Below are positions 44,023-51,907 of a stretch of DNA of 64,000 nt, one piece after another (the first letter of the stretch is position 1; each line of letters begins with the position of its first letter). Source of the stretch: Alphaproteobacteria bacterium (GTDB lineage: Bacteria > Pseudomonadota > Alphaproteobacteria > Reyranellales > Reyranellaceae). The translations under genes were made by a program, and so were the position numbers. The notes beneath the pieces are model-generated. The model made no database searches, was not told the origin of the DNA, and worked only from the letters and a program-made list of their open reading frames with translations. The DNA lies in contig JAHBYP010000011.1 in assembly GCA_019635875.1 (NCBI GenBank), positions 62,001-126,000 on the forward strand, read 5' to 3'.

Positions 44023-45657
44023 ATGCCCCGCATGACCGGCGGCGACGCCATCGTCGATTCCCTGCTCAGGCACGGCGTCGAGACCATCTACGGCCTGCCC
44101 GGCGTGCAGATGTACGGGCTGTTCGACGCCTTCGCGCGCAATGCCAACCGCATGCAGGTGATCAACGCGCGCCACGAGCAGACCACCGCCTACATGGCGC
44201 TGGGCTCTGCGCTCTCGACCGGCAAGCCCTCGGCCTACACCGTCGTGCCCGGCCCCGGCGTGATGAACACCATGGGCGCGCTGACCACGGCGTGGGGCGT
44301 CAACGCGCCGGTCATGTGCATCACCGGCCAGGTGCCCAGCGCCATGATCGGCCGCGGCCGCGGCCAGCTGCACGAGATGCCCGACCAGCTCGCCACGCTC
44401 AAGACGCTGGTGAAGTTCGCCGAACGCATCGAGCATCCCACCGAGGCGCCGCACGTCATGGCGCGCGCCTTCCAGGCGATGCTGTCGGGCCGTCCCGGTC
44501 CGGTGGCCGTCGAGATGCCCTGGGACATGTTCTCGGCCAGCGCCGACGTCACGCCGGTCGAGCCGCTGGGCAAGCGTGCCAACCCGGTGCCCGATTCCGA
44601 CAAGATCGTCGCGCTCGCCAAGCTGATCGGCGAGGCCAGGGCGCCGATGATCTGGGTCGGCGGCGGCGCCGTCGACGCCGGCAAGGAGGTGCTCGAGCTG
44701 GCCGAGAAGATCGGCGCGCCCGTCGTGTCGTTCCGCACCGGCAAGGGCGTCGTCGATTCGCGCCATGACCTTTCGCTCAACACGGTCCAGGGCTTTCATC
44801 TCTGGGACAAGACCGACCTCTTGATCGGCATCGGCACGCGGCTCGACGTGCCACTGTCGCGCTGGGTGCCCTCGCCCGCCGGGCTGAAGGTGGCGCGCAT
44901 CGACATCGACCCGGCCGAGCACCGCAGGCTGGCGGTGAATGTCGCGATCGTCGCCGACGCCGCCGAAGGCACGCGCGCGCTGATCGAGGCGCTGTCGAGG
45001 AAGGCCGACGGCAAGGCGTGGCGCGACGAGATCGCCGGCGCGCGCGCGGCCGGCCTGGCGCAGATCGGCAAGGCGCAGCCGCAATACGGCATGGTCGAGG
45101 CGATCCGCGAGGCGCTGGGCGAGGACGGCATCGTCGTCGACGAGGTGACGCAGGTCGCCTACATCGTGTGGTACGGCTACCCGGTGTACCGGCCGCGCAC
45201 GCTGATCTCCTCGGGCTTCTCCGGCACGCTGGGCTACGGCTTCCCGACGGCGCTGGGCGTGAAGGCGGCGAACCCCGACCGCAAGGTCGTGTCGGTCACA
45301 GGCGACGGCGGCTTCCTGTTCGGCGGCTCCGATCTGGCCACCGCGGTGCAGTTCGGCATCAACCTGGTCACCGTGGTGGTCAACAATGCGAGCTACGGCA
45401 ACGTGCTGCGCGACCAGCAGCGGCTCTATGACGGCCGCCACTCAGGCTCGGTGCTGACCAACCCCGACTTCCAGGGCTACGCGAAAGCATTCGGCGTGCC
45501 GTCATGGCAGGTCAAGGACGCCGCCGGCCTGAAGGGCGCGCTCAAGGAAGCGCTGGCCGCCGACGCGCCGGCGATCGTCGAGGTGGTGTCGGACATCAAG
45601 GCCGACTATCCGCCGTACGAGTTCCACCAGCCGCGGGTGAAGGTCGCGGCGCGCTGA
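44023..45657 (+). CDS. Thiamine diphosphate-dependent enzyme, acetolactate synthase-like
   Basis: A 544-residue ThDP enzyme with the three-domain POX/AHAS layout. The Pyr domain has GLPGVQMYGLFDAFAR and the catalytic glutamate in NARHEQTTAYMALG; the middle domain lies at about residues 195-330; the PP domain carries the ThDP motif from SVTGDGGFLFGG (GDG) to the VVVNNASYGN pair of asparagines. It decarboxylates a 2-oxo acid or forms a C-C bond. Without a regulatory-subunit gene nearby, and with WVPSP rather than a typical FAD-binding AHAS sequence, catabolic function is likelier than branched-chain synthesis. GAAAGGAGT precedes the ATG. Confidence 0.87.
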   Translation: MPRMTGGDAIVDSLLRHGVETIYGLPGVQMYGLFDAFARNANRMQVINARHEQTTAYMALGSALSTGKPSAYTVVPGPGVMNTMGALTTAWGVNAPVMCITGQVPSAMIGRGRGQLHEMPDQLATLKTLVKFAERIEHPTEAPHVMARAFQAMLSGRPGPVAVEMPWDMFSASADVTPVEPLGKRANPVPDSDKIVALAKLIGEARAPMIWVGGGAVDAGKEVLELAEKIGAPVVSFRTGKGVVDSRHDLSLNTVQGFHLWDKTDLLIGIGTRLDVPLSRWVPSPAGLKVARIDIDPAEHRRLAVNVAIVADAAEGTRALIEALSRKADGKAWRDEIAGARAAGLAQIGKAQPQYGMVEAIREALGEDGIVVDEVTQVAYIVWYGYPVYRPRTLISSGFSGTLGYGFPTALGVKAANPDRKVVSVTGDGGFLFGGSDLATAVQFGINLVTVVVNNASYGNVLRDQQRLYDGRHSGSVLTNPDFQGYAKAFGVPSWQVKDAAGLKGALKEALAADAPAIVEVVSDIKADYPPYEFHQPRVKVAAR

Positions 45658-45662
45658 CGGTG

Positions 45663-46805
45663 ATGGCGCAGCACTGCGTCGTCTGCGGCGCATCGAGCCT
45701 GCAGCCGGTCACGAAGTTCGCCCGGTTGCGACGGGTGACGTCCGATTGCCGGCCCTTCGACAGCGGCGGAGAGCTTGGCCAGTGCGCGCGTTGCGGCGCC
45801 GTCCAGAAGCCGGATACGCTGCGATGGCGCGCGGACTGCGCGCGGATCTACGCAGCCTATGACAGCTATGGCCTGAGCGGCGGAGCCGAGCAGGCCGTGC
45901 GCAGCGGCGACGGCAGCGCGTTTGCACCGCGCTCGGAGATCGTCCTGCGCCGCTACCGGGCATCGGTCGCGGCGCCGGCGCGCGGGCGCATCCTCGATTT
46001 CGGCTGCGGCAAGGGGCCGACGAGCCTGGCGGCATCGCGCGTGCTTTCGGGCTGGACGATCGACGGCTTCGACCAGGACGATCGCGCGCTGCCCGTGCTG
46101 TCGACGATCCCCGGCTTCGATCGGCTTTACACCGACGATCCCGCCGGCCTGCCGTCCGGTCGCTACGACCTCATCGTCCTGATGCATGCGCTCGAGCATG
46201 TCCCCACGCCCATCGACATGCTCGCGCTGCTGGCCGGCAAGCTCGCGCCCGGCGGCCATATCCTGATCGAGGTGCCGGATCGCGAGGCGAATCCCTACGA
46301 TCTTCTGGTCGCCGACCATCTGCTGCACTTCGACCGCCAGGCCCTGCGAACGGTCGGTGCGAAGGCCGGCCTGGTGCCGGTTTCGGTCAGCCAGCGCTGG
46401 GTTGCCAAGGAGCTCAGCATGCTGCTCGCCTGCCAAGGAGTCGCAGAATCGCCCGAGCCTGCGCCCGATCTGCTCGATGCGAGCCGCCAGGTCGACTGGC
46501 TGTTCGCGGTGGCCGACATCTGCAGGGAAGCAGCGCGAAACCGGCCGCTCTGCATCTTCGGCTCCTCGATCGTGGGCACCTGGATCGCGAGCGAGCTGCC
46601 CACTTCGCCTGACTGCTACATCGACGAGGACCCCGGCAAGACCGGCCGCAGCCTCGACGGCGTGCCGATCGTCGCGCCGCGCGACGCGCCAGCGGGTGCG
46701 ACTGTCATTCTCGCGGTCGCGCCCGCCGTCGCGGCCACCATCGCCGCGAGGCTCGCACCGCTGGGCTTCGCCTTCGTCACCGTGCCCACCTACCCGCAGA
46801 GCTGA
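45663..46805 (+). CDS. Class I SAM-dependent methyltransferase with N-terminal zinc-ribbon-like part
   Basis: A 380-residue protein. The first ~55 residues carry paired cysteines (CVVCGASS, then CARCGAV), the zinc-binding start seen in sugar C-methyltransferases. A Methyltransf_23-type domain follows with RILDFGCGKGPTSLAASRVL as SAM motif I and YDLIVLMHALEHVPTPIDML as motif IV. The final ~100 residues (LCIFGSSIVGTWIASEL, YIDEDPGKTGRSLDGVPIVA) match the C-terminal Rossmann-like part of that group. It starts 5 bases after the ThDP gene stop. Modification of a nucleotide or polysaccharide sugar is the best guess. Confidence 0.85.
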   Translation: MAQHCVVCGASSLQPVTKFARLRRVTSDCRPFDSGGELGQCARCGAVQKPDTLRWRADCARIYAAYDSYGLSGGAEQAVRSGDGSAFAPRSEIVLRRYRASVAAPARGRILDFGCGKGPTSLAASRVLSGWTIDGFDQDDRALPVLSTIPGFDRLYTDDPAGLPSGRYDLIVLMHALEHVPTPIDMLALLAGKLAPGGHILIEVPDREANPYDLLVADHLLHFDRQALRTVGAKAGLVPVSVSQRWVAKELSMLLACQGVAESPEPAPDLLDASRQVDWLFAVADICREAARNRPLCIFGSSIVGTWIASELPTSPDCYIDEDPGKTGRSLDGVPIVAPRDAPAGATVILAVAPAVAATIAARLAPLGFAFVTVPTYPQS

Positions 46806-46819
46806 TATAGGGTGGATCG

Positions 46820-47593
46820 ATGATGCAGGACCGCTCGAAGCTGCTCCCGGCCTTCCCGCCCGGCACCTCGGCGATCGCGATTTCGCGTCTCGCCGACAGC
46901 GCGCTCCTGGCCGAGCTCCAGGCCGTCACCGGCTACTTCTTCGCCCAGCCGACGGGGCACTATGTCGACATGGCCGCCGACGTGTACCGCGCGCTGGTGG
47001 CCGAGGCGCAGGACGAGCTCAACCGCCGCCAGATGGCGCGACGGCTGGCGGACGACCGCCGCGCCGAGCTGGCGGCGATCCTCGGCACCGACGCGATCCT
47101 GATCCAGACCAATCTCTATCTGCGCGCCACGCGGCCGAGGAGCGCCAGCGGCCAGGAGCATATCGGCTGGCACCGCGAGAGCTTCTACGGCCCCGACATG
47201 GATGCGTCGGTCAATTTCTGGGTGCCGATCCGCAACGTGTCGGTCGACAACGCCATGCGCTACGTCCCCGACAGCCATCTGATCCCCGACGACGCGATCC
47301 AGACGGTCCAGGAAGACAGCGCCGACGTGGCGCGGTACTCCGTCGGTCATTGGATCGGACTCCTCTACGCGCCCAAGCGGATCGTCGGCGGCGTCGAGCT
47401 GTCGTCCAGCCGCCCGCTGGTGGCGACGTCGGGTGAAGCCGCCATCTTCTCCGGCGCCCTCATCCACGGCGCAGCGGAGAACCGCACCGAGCAGATCCGG
47501 TTCAGCGTCGACTTCCGCGCCATCGCGCAGTGCAACCTGGCGACCGACAAGCACCACTACACGAGCGGCAAGTCGTATTTCGAGCGGCTTTGA
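46820..47593 (+). CDS. Phytanoyl-CoA dioxygenase (PhyH)-like protein
   Basis: A 257-residue Fe(II)/2-oxoglutarate dioxygenase-like protein. GWHRESFYGPDMDASVNFWV gives the first iron ligands (H-x-E rather than H-x-D) and HGAAENRTEQIRFSVDFR the last His and the 2-oxoglutarate Arg. The use of Glu instead of Asp is less common but occurs. It follows the methyltransferase by 14 bases. Both may modify the same compound, possibly a surface sugar. Its 3' end is 96 bases from the IS630 remnant. Confidence 0.8.
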   Translation: MMQDRSKLLPAFPPGTSAIAISRLADSALLAELQAVTGYFFAQPTGHYVDMAADVYRALVAEAQDELNRRQMARRLADDRRAELAAILGTDAILIQTNLYLRATRPRSASGQEHIGWHRESFYGPDMDASVNFWVPIRNVSVDNAMRYVPDSHLIPDDAIQTVQEDSADVARYSVGHWIGLLYAPKRIVGGVELSSSRPLVATSGEAAIFSGALIHGAAENRTEQIRFSVDFRAIAQCNLATDKHHYTSGKSYFERL

Positions 47594-47685
47594 GTGGGAC
47601 CCCAATCTATTGCCTGCATTTATTGAGTCGCCTGACAACCGCCAGCGTGACAATGCTGAGTTCACTTCTCATTCAGCATATGCTC

Positions 47686-48625
47686 CTAGAGCGGATTCCG
47701 ATTGACAGGAACGTAGCCAGCGTTGGCGAAGAAGTTGGCACATTCGACGGAGGAGAAGCGCAGCAGAAGAAGGCCGACGCCAGCCCAGAGAGACTCAAGA
47801 GAGCGAGCGGCAAGTTGGCGCAGGATGGCCTCGAGCTTGGCGAAGACCTGCTCGACGGGATTGAAGTTGGGTCTGTAGGCAGGCAGGAACAGAAGGCGTG
47901 CGCCAACAGTTCGATGGCGGCCAGCACCGCGGGGCCTTTGTGGGAACCGAGATTGTCCATGACGACGATGTCGCCGGGCGCTAAGGTCGGGACGAAGAAC
48001 TGTTCGACTCAAGCGAGGAAAGTCTCACCGTTGATGGGCCCATCGATGACGTATGGTGCAGTGATGGCGTTGTGGCGCAGAGCGGCGAGGAAGGTGCTGG
48101 TTGCCAGTGGCCATGCGGGACGCGACCGATGAGGCGCTGACCGCGTGGGGCGCGACCCCGGAGGCGCGCCATGTTGGTCTTTGATCCAGGTTTCATCGGC
48201 GAAGATGAGCTTCGCCGGGTCGAGTTGCGCCCGGCTCTCAGTCCAGCCTTGCCGGTTCGCGGCGACGTCGGGCCGATCCCGCTCGGCAGCCTGGAGCGAC
48301 TTATTTGGAGCGTCAGGCTCAGTGACTGCAGGTAACGATTGACTGAGCTGCGGCCAACGGCAACGCCCTGCGCCACCAAGGCCGCCCGCAACTCATCGAG
48401 CGTCATGTCCGGCTGAGCCCTCACGAGCGCGCGAACCAGTTCCTCACGGCCTGCCAATGCATAGGGCTTGCGCCGTGTCGGCTTCTTGGGCTCCAGGCTG
48501 CCGGTGCGCCGATGATGCTGCACCAGCTTGACCATACTGCTCGCGCTGACGTCGAAGCGCACCGCCACGGCTTGGCGCGACAGACCCGCCACGAAGGCTG
48601 ACATCATTCGCTCGCGAATATCCAC
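47686..48625 (-). pseudogene. IS630-family transposase, frameshifted
   Basis: Read in three frames, the protein starts MDIRERMMSAFVAGLSRQAV with a helix-turn-helix (QAVAVRFDVSASSMVKLVQH) and KPYALAGREELVRALVRAQP. It shifts frame near 48220, after which LIFADETWIKDQ (the DDE region) and GDIVVMDNLGSHKGPAVLAA are legible, with an in-frame stop near 48010. The end AGYVPVNRNPL at 47686 is typical of IS630. It is therefore not functional. Confidence 0.8.
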
Positions 48626-48735
48626 GGAAAGGTCGCCCCATCGCCGCTGACCTCCTCACGCCCAGCCAGCAGTCTGAATCACACTTCAGCCTTTCCGGGA
48701 ATCCCCTACCGATTCCTGACTTTCGGAATAGGCTC
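47689..48735. mobile_element. IS630-family insertion sequence, degenerate
   Basis: About 1.05 kb bounded by imperfect inverted repeats: left GAGCGGATTCCGATTGACAG, right (reverse complement) sharing TTCCTG, TCGGAAT and GCTC. TA is present next to the left end (47687-47688); a second TA at the right end is not exact. It has interrupted an IS256-type transposase, whose N-terminal part is missing on the left. Confidence 0.7.
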
Positions 48736-49269
48736 AAGCTAGCTAGCGACGCCCATGGGGGCATCAAGGCGGCCGCCAGCAAGATCTTCACCGCCACCTG
48801 GCAGCGCTGTCGGGTCCACTTCATGCGCAATGCCCTGGCGCACGCCGGCAGGAGCGGGCGGCGTGTAGTCTCGGCCTTCATCGCCACCGCCTTCGCCCAG
48901 GACGACACCAAGGCCGCCAAGCAGCAGTGGCGCCGCGTCGCCGATCAGCTCAAGCCCAAGCTCCCCAAGCTCGCCGTCTTGATGGACCACGCCGAGCCCG
49001 ACGTGCTGGCCTACATGAGCTTCGCCGCCCAGCATCGCGCCAAGCTGCACTCGACCAATCCCATCGAGCGGCTGATCGGCGAGATCAAGCGCCGCACCGA
49101 CGTCGTCGGCATCTTCCCCAACGAGGACGCCATCACCCGCCTCGTCGGTGCCATCCTGCTCGAGCAGAGCGACGAGTGGGCCGTCCAGCGCGCCCACTAC
49201 ATCACTCTGGAAAGCATCGCGCCCGTCAGCGATGATCCCATCATCGGGCTGCCCGCCGTGGCCGCCTGA
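48736..49269 (+). pseudogene. IS256-family transposase, C-terminal fragment
   Basis: An open frame of about 178 codons with no start of its own: SDAHGGIKAAASKIF, TWQRCRVHFMRNALAHAGRS, HSTNPIERLIGEIKRRTDVV, GIFPNEDAITRLVGAILLEQ. These are the C-terminal segments of IS256/mutator transposases. The first ~220 residues are gone, cut by the IS630 element. The right end continues into an IS256-like tail near 49310 (CAGCTACACCAC). Confidence 0.85.
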
Positions 49270-49474
49270 TTGATCCGGCTCCGGCCTGGATGCGCCGCTC
49301 TGACCTTCCGTCAGCTACACCACGGCTCGGGACATGATCTTTCTCACTGACGACCCTCAGCTCGTCCGATCCATCGGTTATCGCCCTTGGGCATGCGTCA
49401 GTATCTAACTGGGCTGGTGTAACCGTGCTGCCAAGAGGCTTAGCGTGCCCTGCGCACGCAAACCCGTCGCTGAC
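49270..49474. other. IS256 right-end remnant and non-coding stretch
   Basis: 205 bases after the IS256 fragment without a gene. The first ~70 bases look like the right end of the IS; the remainder (CTGGGCTGGTGTAACCG and on) shows nothing I can assign. It forms the left limit of the visible phage genes. Confidence 0.4.
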
Positions 49475-49651
49475 TTACTCGCATAGCGTCGACCACGCGG
49501 CATTGTGCTGGCGCACCTGCGTCACCGTCTCAGCCGAGTCGCTGGCAGCGCTGTAGGTGATCGGCTGGAACGCCGTGCACGCCGTGTCGACGGTCCCGGT
49601 GCAGGCTGCCAGTAGCAGACTAGCGACGATCGCGATTGAAGGGATCCGCAT
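49475..49651 (-). CDS. Rz1: Rz1-like outer-membrane spanin lipoprotein
   Basis: A 58-residue lipoprotein mostly nested after, and out of frame with, the Rz-like gene. It starts MRIPSIAIVASLLLAAC, a signal with lipobox L-A-A-C, followed by a short periplasmic part. The start lies within the last codons of the Rz-like frame, the arrangement found in phage Rz/Rz1 pairs. It would sit in the outer membrane and with Rz fuse the two membranes at the last step of lysis. Ends ...WSTLCE. Confidence 0.8.
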   Translation of the reverse strand: MRIPSIAIVASLLLAACTGTVDTACTAFQPITYSAASDSAETVTQVRQHNAAWSTLCE

Positions 49652-49865
49652 TCATCGCTCCTTGGTCGTTGGGCTTCACCTTCGCTCGGGCTCTGGCCGC
49701 AGCCGCCGTCCGCTCCAGCGCCGCAGCCGTGGCCGCAGCAGCCGCGGCCGTCTTGCCCTCACCATAAGCCCACAGCAGCACCAGGCCGATCGCCAGGGCC
49801 ACCGCGCCGCCGATCAGGGCGCACTGACCCAGCCGCGATCCGAGGAAGGTCCAGATGAGGGTCAT
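49620..49865 (-). CDS. Rz: Rz-like inner-membrane spanin
   Basis: An 81-residue protein with one N-terminal membrane segment (GQCALIGGAVALAIGLVLLW) and an alanine/arginine-rich helix (AAAAAATAAALERTAAAARA) likely in the periplasm. ATG 49865 overlaps the endolysin stop (ATGA). Its 3' end overlaps the start of the nested Rz1-like gene. i-spanins have exactly this architecture; the assignment rests on layout and membrane topology. Confidence 0.75.
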   Translation of the reverse strand: MTLIWTFLGSRLGQCALIGGAVALAIGLVLLWAYGEGKTAAAAAATAAALERTAAAARARAKVKPNDQGAMNADPFNRDRR

Positions 49866-50806
49866 GTGCTCACCGCCTCGCCGTTGAGCAGCTTCCGCCC
49901 GTAGCGCCACAGCACGTAGGCGAGGCAGGCGACCACCAGCACGCCCAGCCCGATCTCCGTCCACGGCGACGGCAGGAAGGTGCCGAGGAAGCCCTTGGAA
50001 GCATCGGCCAGGGTGCGCACCTCGCCGACCCTGGTGACGGCGTCGGCAACGGTAATGGTTGAGGCCACCGCGCCGGTCACGGCGACGGCGCCCGTCTTCC
50101 CAGTCACCACCTGCTTGGCCGCCTCGGTCGGCGTCGCCGGCGCCGGCTTCGGTTCGGTTGCCTGCAGCACCTTCAGCGCACGCGCAAAGTGCGCCTGGTG
50201 GGCGGTGAACTCTTTCAGGCCGCTGTTCATCACGCGCATGGCGCCGAGGAAGTCCCCCCGGTCCATGCGCTCGTTGTTGCCGGCGGCCTTCCAATAGTGC
50301 CCGAAGGCCTCGGCGCCGCGCGCCGGGTCGAGCAGCAGGTCGGGGTCGCTGTCCTCGGGCAGCCCCATGCGCCGGAACACGGCGCGATAGTTGCGCTTGC
50401 CGGTGATCTGGCCCGGGCCGCGGCCGCGATAGCGGTAGCCGTCACCCGGCCGGTCATTGCCCAGCGACAGGCCGCCGCGATTGGCGTCGTCGTAGACCCA
50501 GTTGAAGAACGCGACGTCGAAGCGCTCGCGGCCGAAGGACTTCCACAGCGCGAGTTGCGCCGGGGTGGGCGCGGCGATGCCGAAGAGCCCGACGATGCGT
50601 TCGTGCGGCGTGCTGAAGTAGCTCGCCTCGGCCGTGGCGTTGAGCTGGCCGGTCTCGTTCGCCACCGAGGCGAGGAAGCCGGCCATGCGCTCGATCGTGT
50701 CGATGGCGTTGGCCGCCATGGCCTCGCGCAGCGGGCCGATCCAGGCGGCGATGGCGGCGGGCCGGGCCGCCGGCATGATGGCACGCAGCTGCATTTCGGT
50801 GAGCAT
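49862..50806 (-). CDS. Phage endolysin, GH19 chitinase/lysozyme-like, with C-terminal membrane anchor
   Basis: A 314-residue protein. Residues 1-~215 are a GH19-type muramidase-like domain with catalytic E in ASVANETGQL, YFSTPHERIVGLFG and GRGPGQITGKRNYRAVFRR. A linker rich in P/T/A follows, then a membrane segment near residues 283-300 (WTEIGLGVLVVACLAYVLWR) and a short basic tail. Most endolysins are soluble; a C-terminal anchor is unusual and may allow pinholin-like or SAR-type regulation. It would cut peptidoglycan at lysis. Confidence 0.85.
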   Translation of the reverse strand: MLTEMQLRAIMPAARPAAIAAWIGPLREAMAANAIDTIERMAGFLASVANETGQLNATAEASYFSTPHERIVGLFGIAAPTPAQLALWKSFGRERFDVAFFNWVYDDANRGGLSLGNDRPGDGYRYRGRGPGQITGKRNYRAVFRRMGLPEDSDPDLLLDPARGAEAFGHYWKAAGNNERMDRGDFLGAMRVMNSGLKEFTAHQAHFARALKVLQATEPKPAPATPTEAAKQVVTGKTGAVAVTGAVASTITVADAVTRVGEVRTLADASKGFLGTFLPSPWTEIGLGVLVVACLAYVLWRYGRKLLNGEAVST

Positions 50807-50816
50807 GTCCGGTCTC

Positions 50817-51179
50817 CTATTGGCGCTTCGTTTGCCGGCGCTGGTCCTCGATCAGCGCATTGATCCGTTCGACCAGCACCGCCACTTGCACGGTGATCTG
50901 CGTCACTTTGTCTGTCAGCATGTCGATCTTCGCGTCCTGGTCGCGCAGCCGGTCGGACTGTGTCATCTGGCGGCCCTCCAGCGGCACCAGTCGCTGGTTG
51001 ACGCGCGCCTCGAGCACGACGAGCTGGTCGGGCACGCGCTGCACCGCCGACTGCGTCTCCACCGTCGTCTTGAGGTTCCACCCGCCCAGCGCGCAGGTGC
51101 CGACCATGGCGGCGCGCGCGAACAGCGTCAGGACCGCATTGTGCGCCAGCTTCTCGGCCTTGGAAGGGAGGGCTGCCAT
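50817..51179 (-). CDS. Single-span membrane protein with coiled coil (holin/XhlA-like)
   Basis: A 120-residue protein with one hydrophobic segment (LFARAAMVGTCALGGWNLKT) followed by a long amphipathic helix (QRLVPLEGRQMTQSDRLRDQ, IDMLTDKVTQITVQVAVLVE), the arrangement of XhlA-type and other phage lysis or structural helper proteins. ATG 51179 overlaps the stop of the DUF4376 gene; a TTG at 51182 is also in frame. Holin function is suggested by its place before the endolysin but is not proven. Confidence 0.65.
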   Translation of the reverse strand: MAALPSKAEKLAHNAVLTLFARAAMVGTCALGGWNLKTTVETQSAVQRVPDQLVVLEARVNQRLVPLEGRQMTQSDRLRDQDAKIDMLTDKVTQITVQVAVLVERINALIEDQRRQTKRQ

Positions 51180-51907
51180 CAATCCCAGCCCCTGGTGACG
51201 TCGATCGCCGCCAACACGTCGGTATCCGATGCGGCGAGAACGCGGTCCTTCAGCGCCCGTGCCCTGAGCCGACGGGCAATCACCACCTCGGATGCGGCAT
51301 TGGCGAACGCAACGTACCCGGCCGCCGTAAACGGCACGCCGCTGTTGTCGTGCGCGATGAAGACGAAGTCCTCGGCCCAGGTCGCTCCCGGCACAGCCAA
51401 CAGCACCATGGTCGCCTTGGTCACGAGCGCGGTGATACGGGCTTGGCTGGCCTCGTCGAGCTGGTAGACGACGCCCCCGTAGGTGAACCCCTGGGCGTTG
51501 CGGCGCGTCAGCTCGGCACGAACCTCAGCGAGGCGCAACGCCTTCGCATCATCGAGCGGCAGCGCCCAGCCGTCGCCCGACCAGCGATGCAGCGGAGTGG
51601 GAGGTCCCTCGGGTGTCTCGTCCTCGCCGATCGATCCGGGCGCCTCGATCACACGCGCGGCACCGGTCGCCTTGTCGTAGACCGTTAAACCGCGATGATC
51701 GTCGACCACCGACCAAGTGCCGGTGTGTAGCACCGCGACCTTGCCGGTTTGCGGCACTGGCGGCGCCTTCGTGGTGGCACCCTCGGGGATCAGCCACACC
51801 TCGCCCTCGTCAGCGGGCGAGCGGCGCGCTGTGGACGTGGCGCCATTGAAGGCGCCGAAGCGATCGACGTGAAACAGGATGGGTGCGCTCACGACCTTGA
51901 TCCTCAC
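51179..51907 (-). CDS. Phage tail-fibre-associated protein with DUF4376-like domain
   Basis: A 242-residue protein. The first half has beta segments ending with a DUF2793-type block (EVWLIPEGATTKAPPVPQTG, VVDDHRGLTVYDKATGAAR); the C-terminal half LRLAEVRAELTRRNAQGFTY ... GGVVYQLDEASQARITAL matches DUF4376, found in phage tail proteins and chaperones. It starts with GTG 51907, overlapping the tail fibre stop (GTGA), so the two are co-translated, and it may be assembled with or help fold the fibre. Confidence 0.75.
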   Translation of the reverse strand: MRIKVVSAPILFHVDRFGAFNGATSTARRSPADEGEVWLIPEGATTKAPPVPQTGKVAVLHTGTWSVVDDHRGLTVYDKATGAARVIEAPGSIGEDETPEGPPTPLHRWSGDGWALPLDDAKALRLAEVRAELTRRNAQGFTYGGVVYQLDEASQARITALVTKATMVLLAVPGATWAEDFVFIAHDNSGVPFTAAGYVAFANAASEVVIARRLRARALKDRVLAASDTDVLAAIDVTRGWD

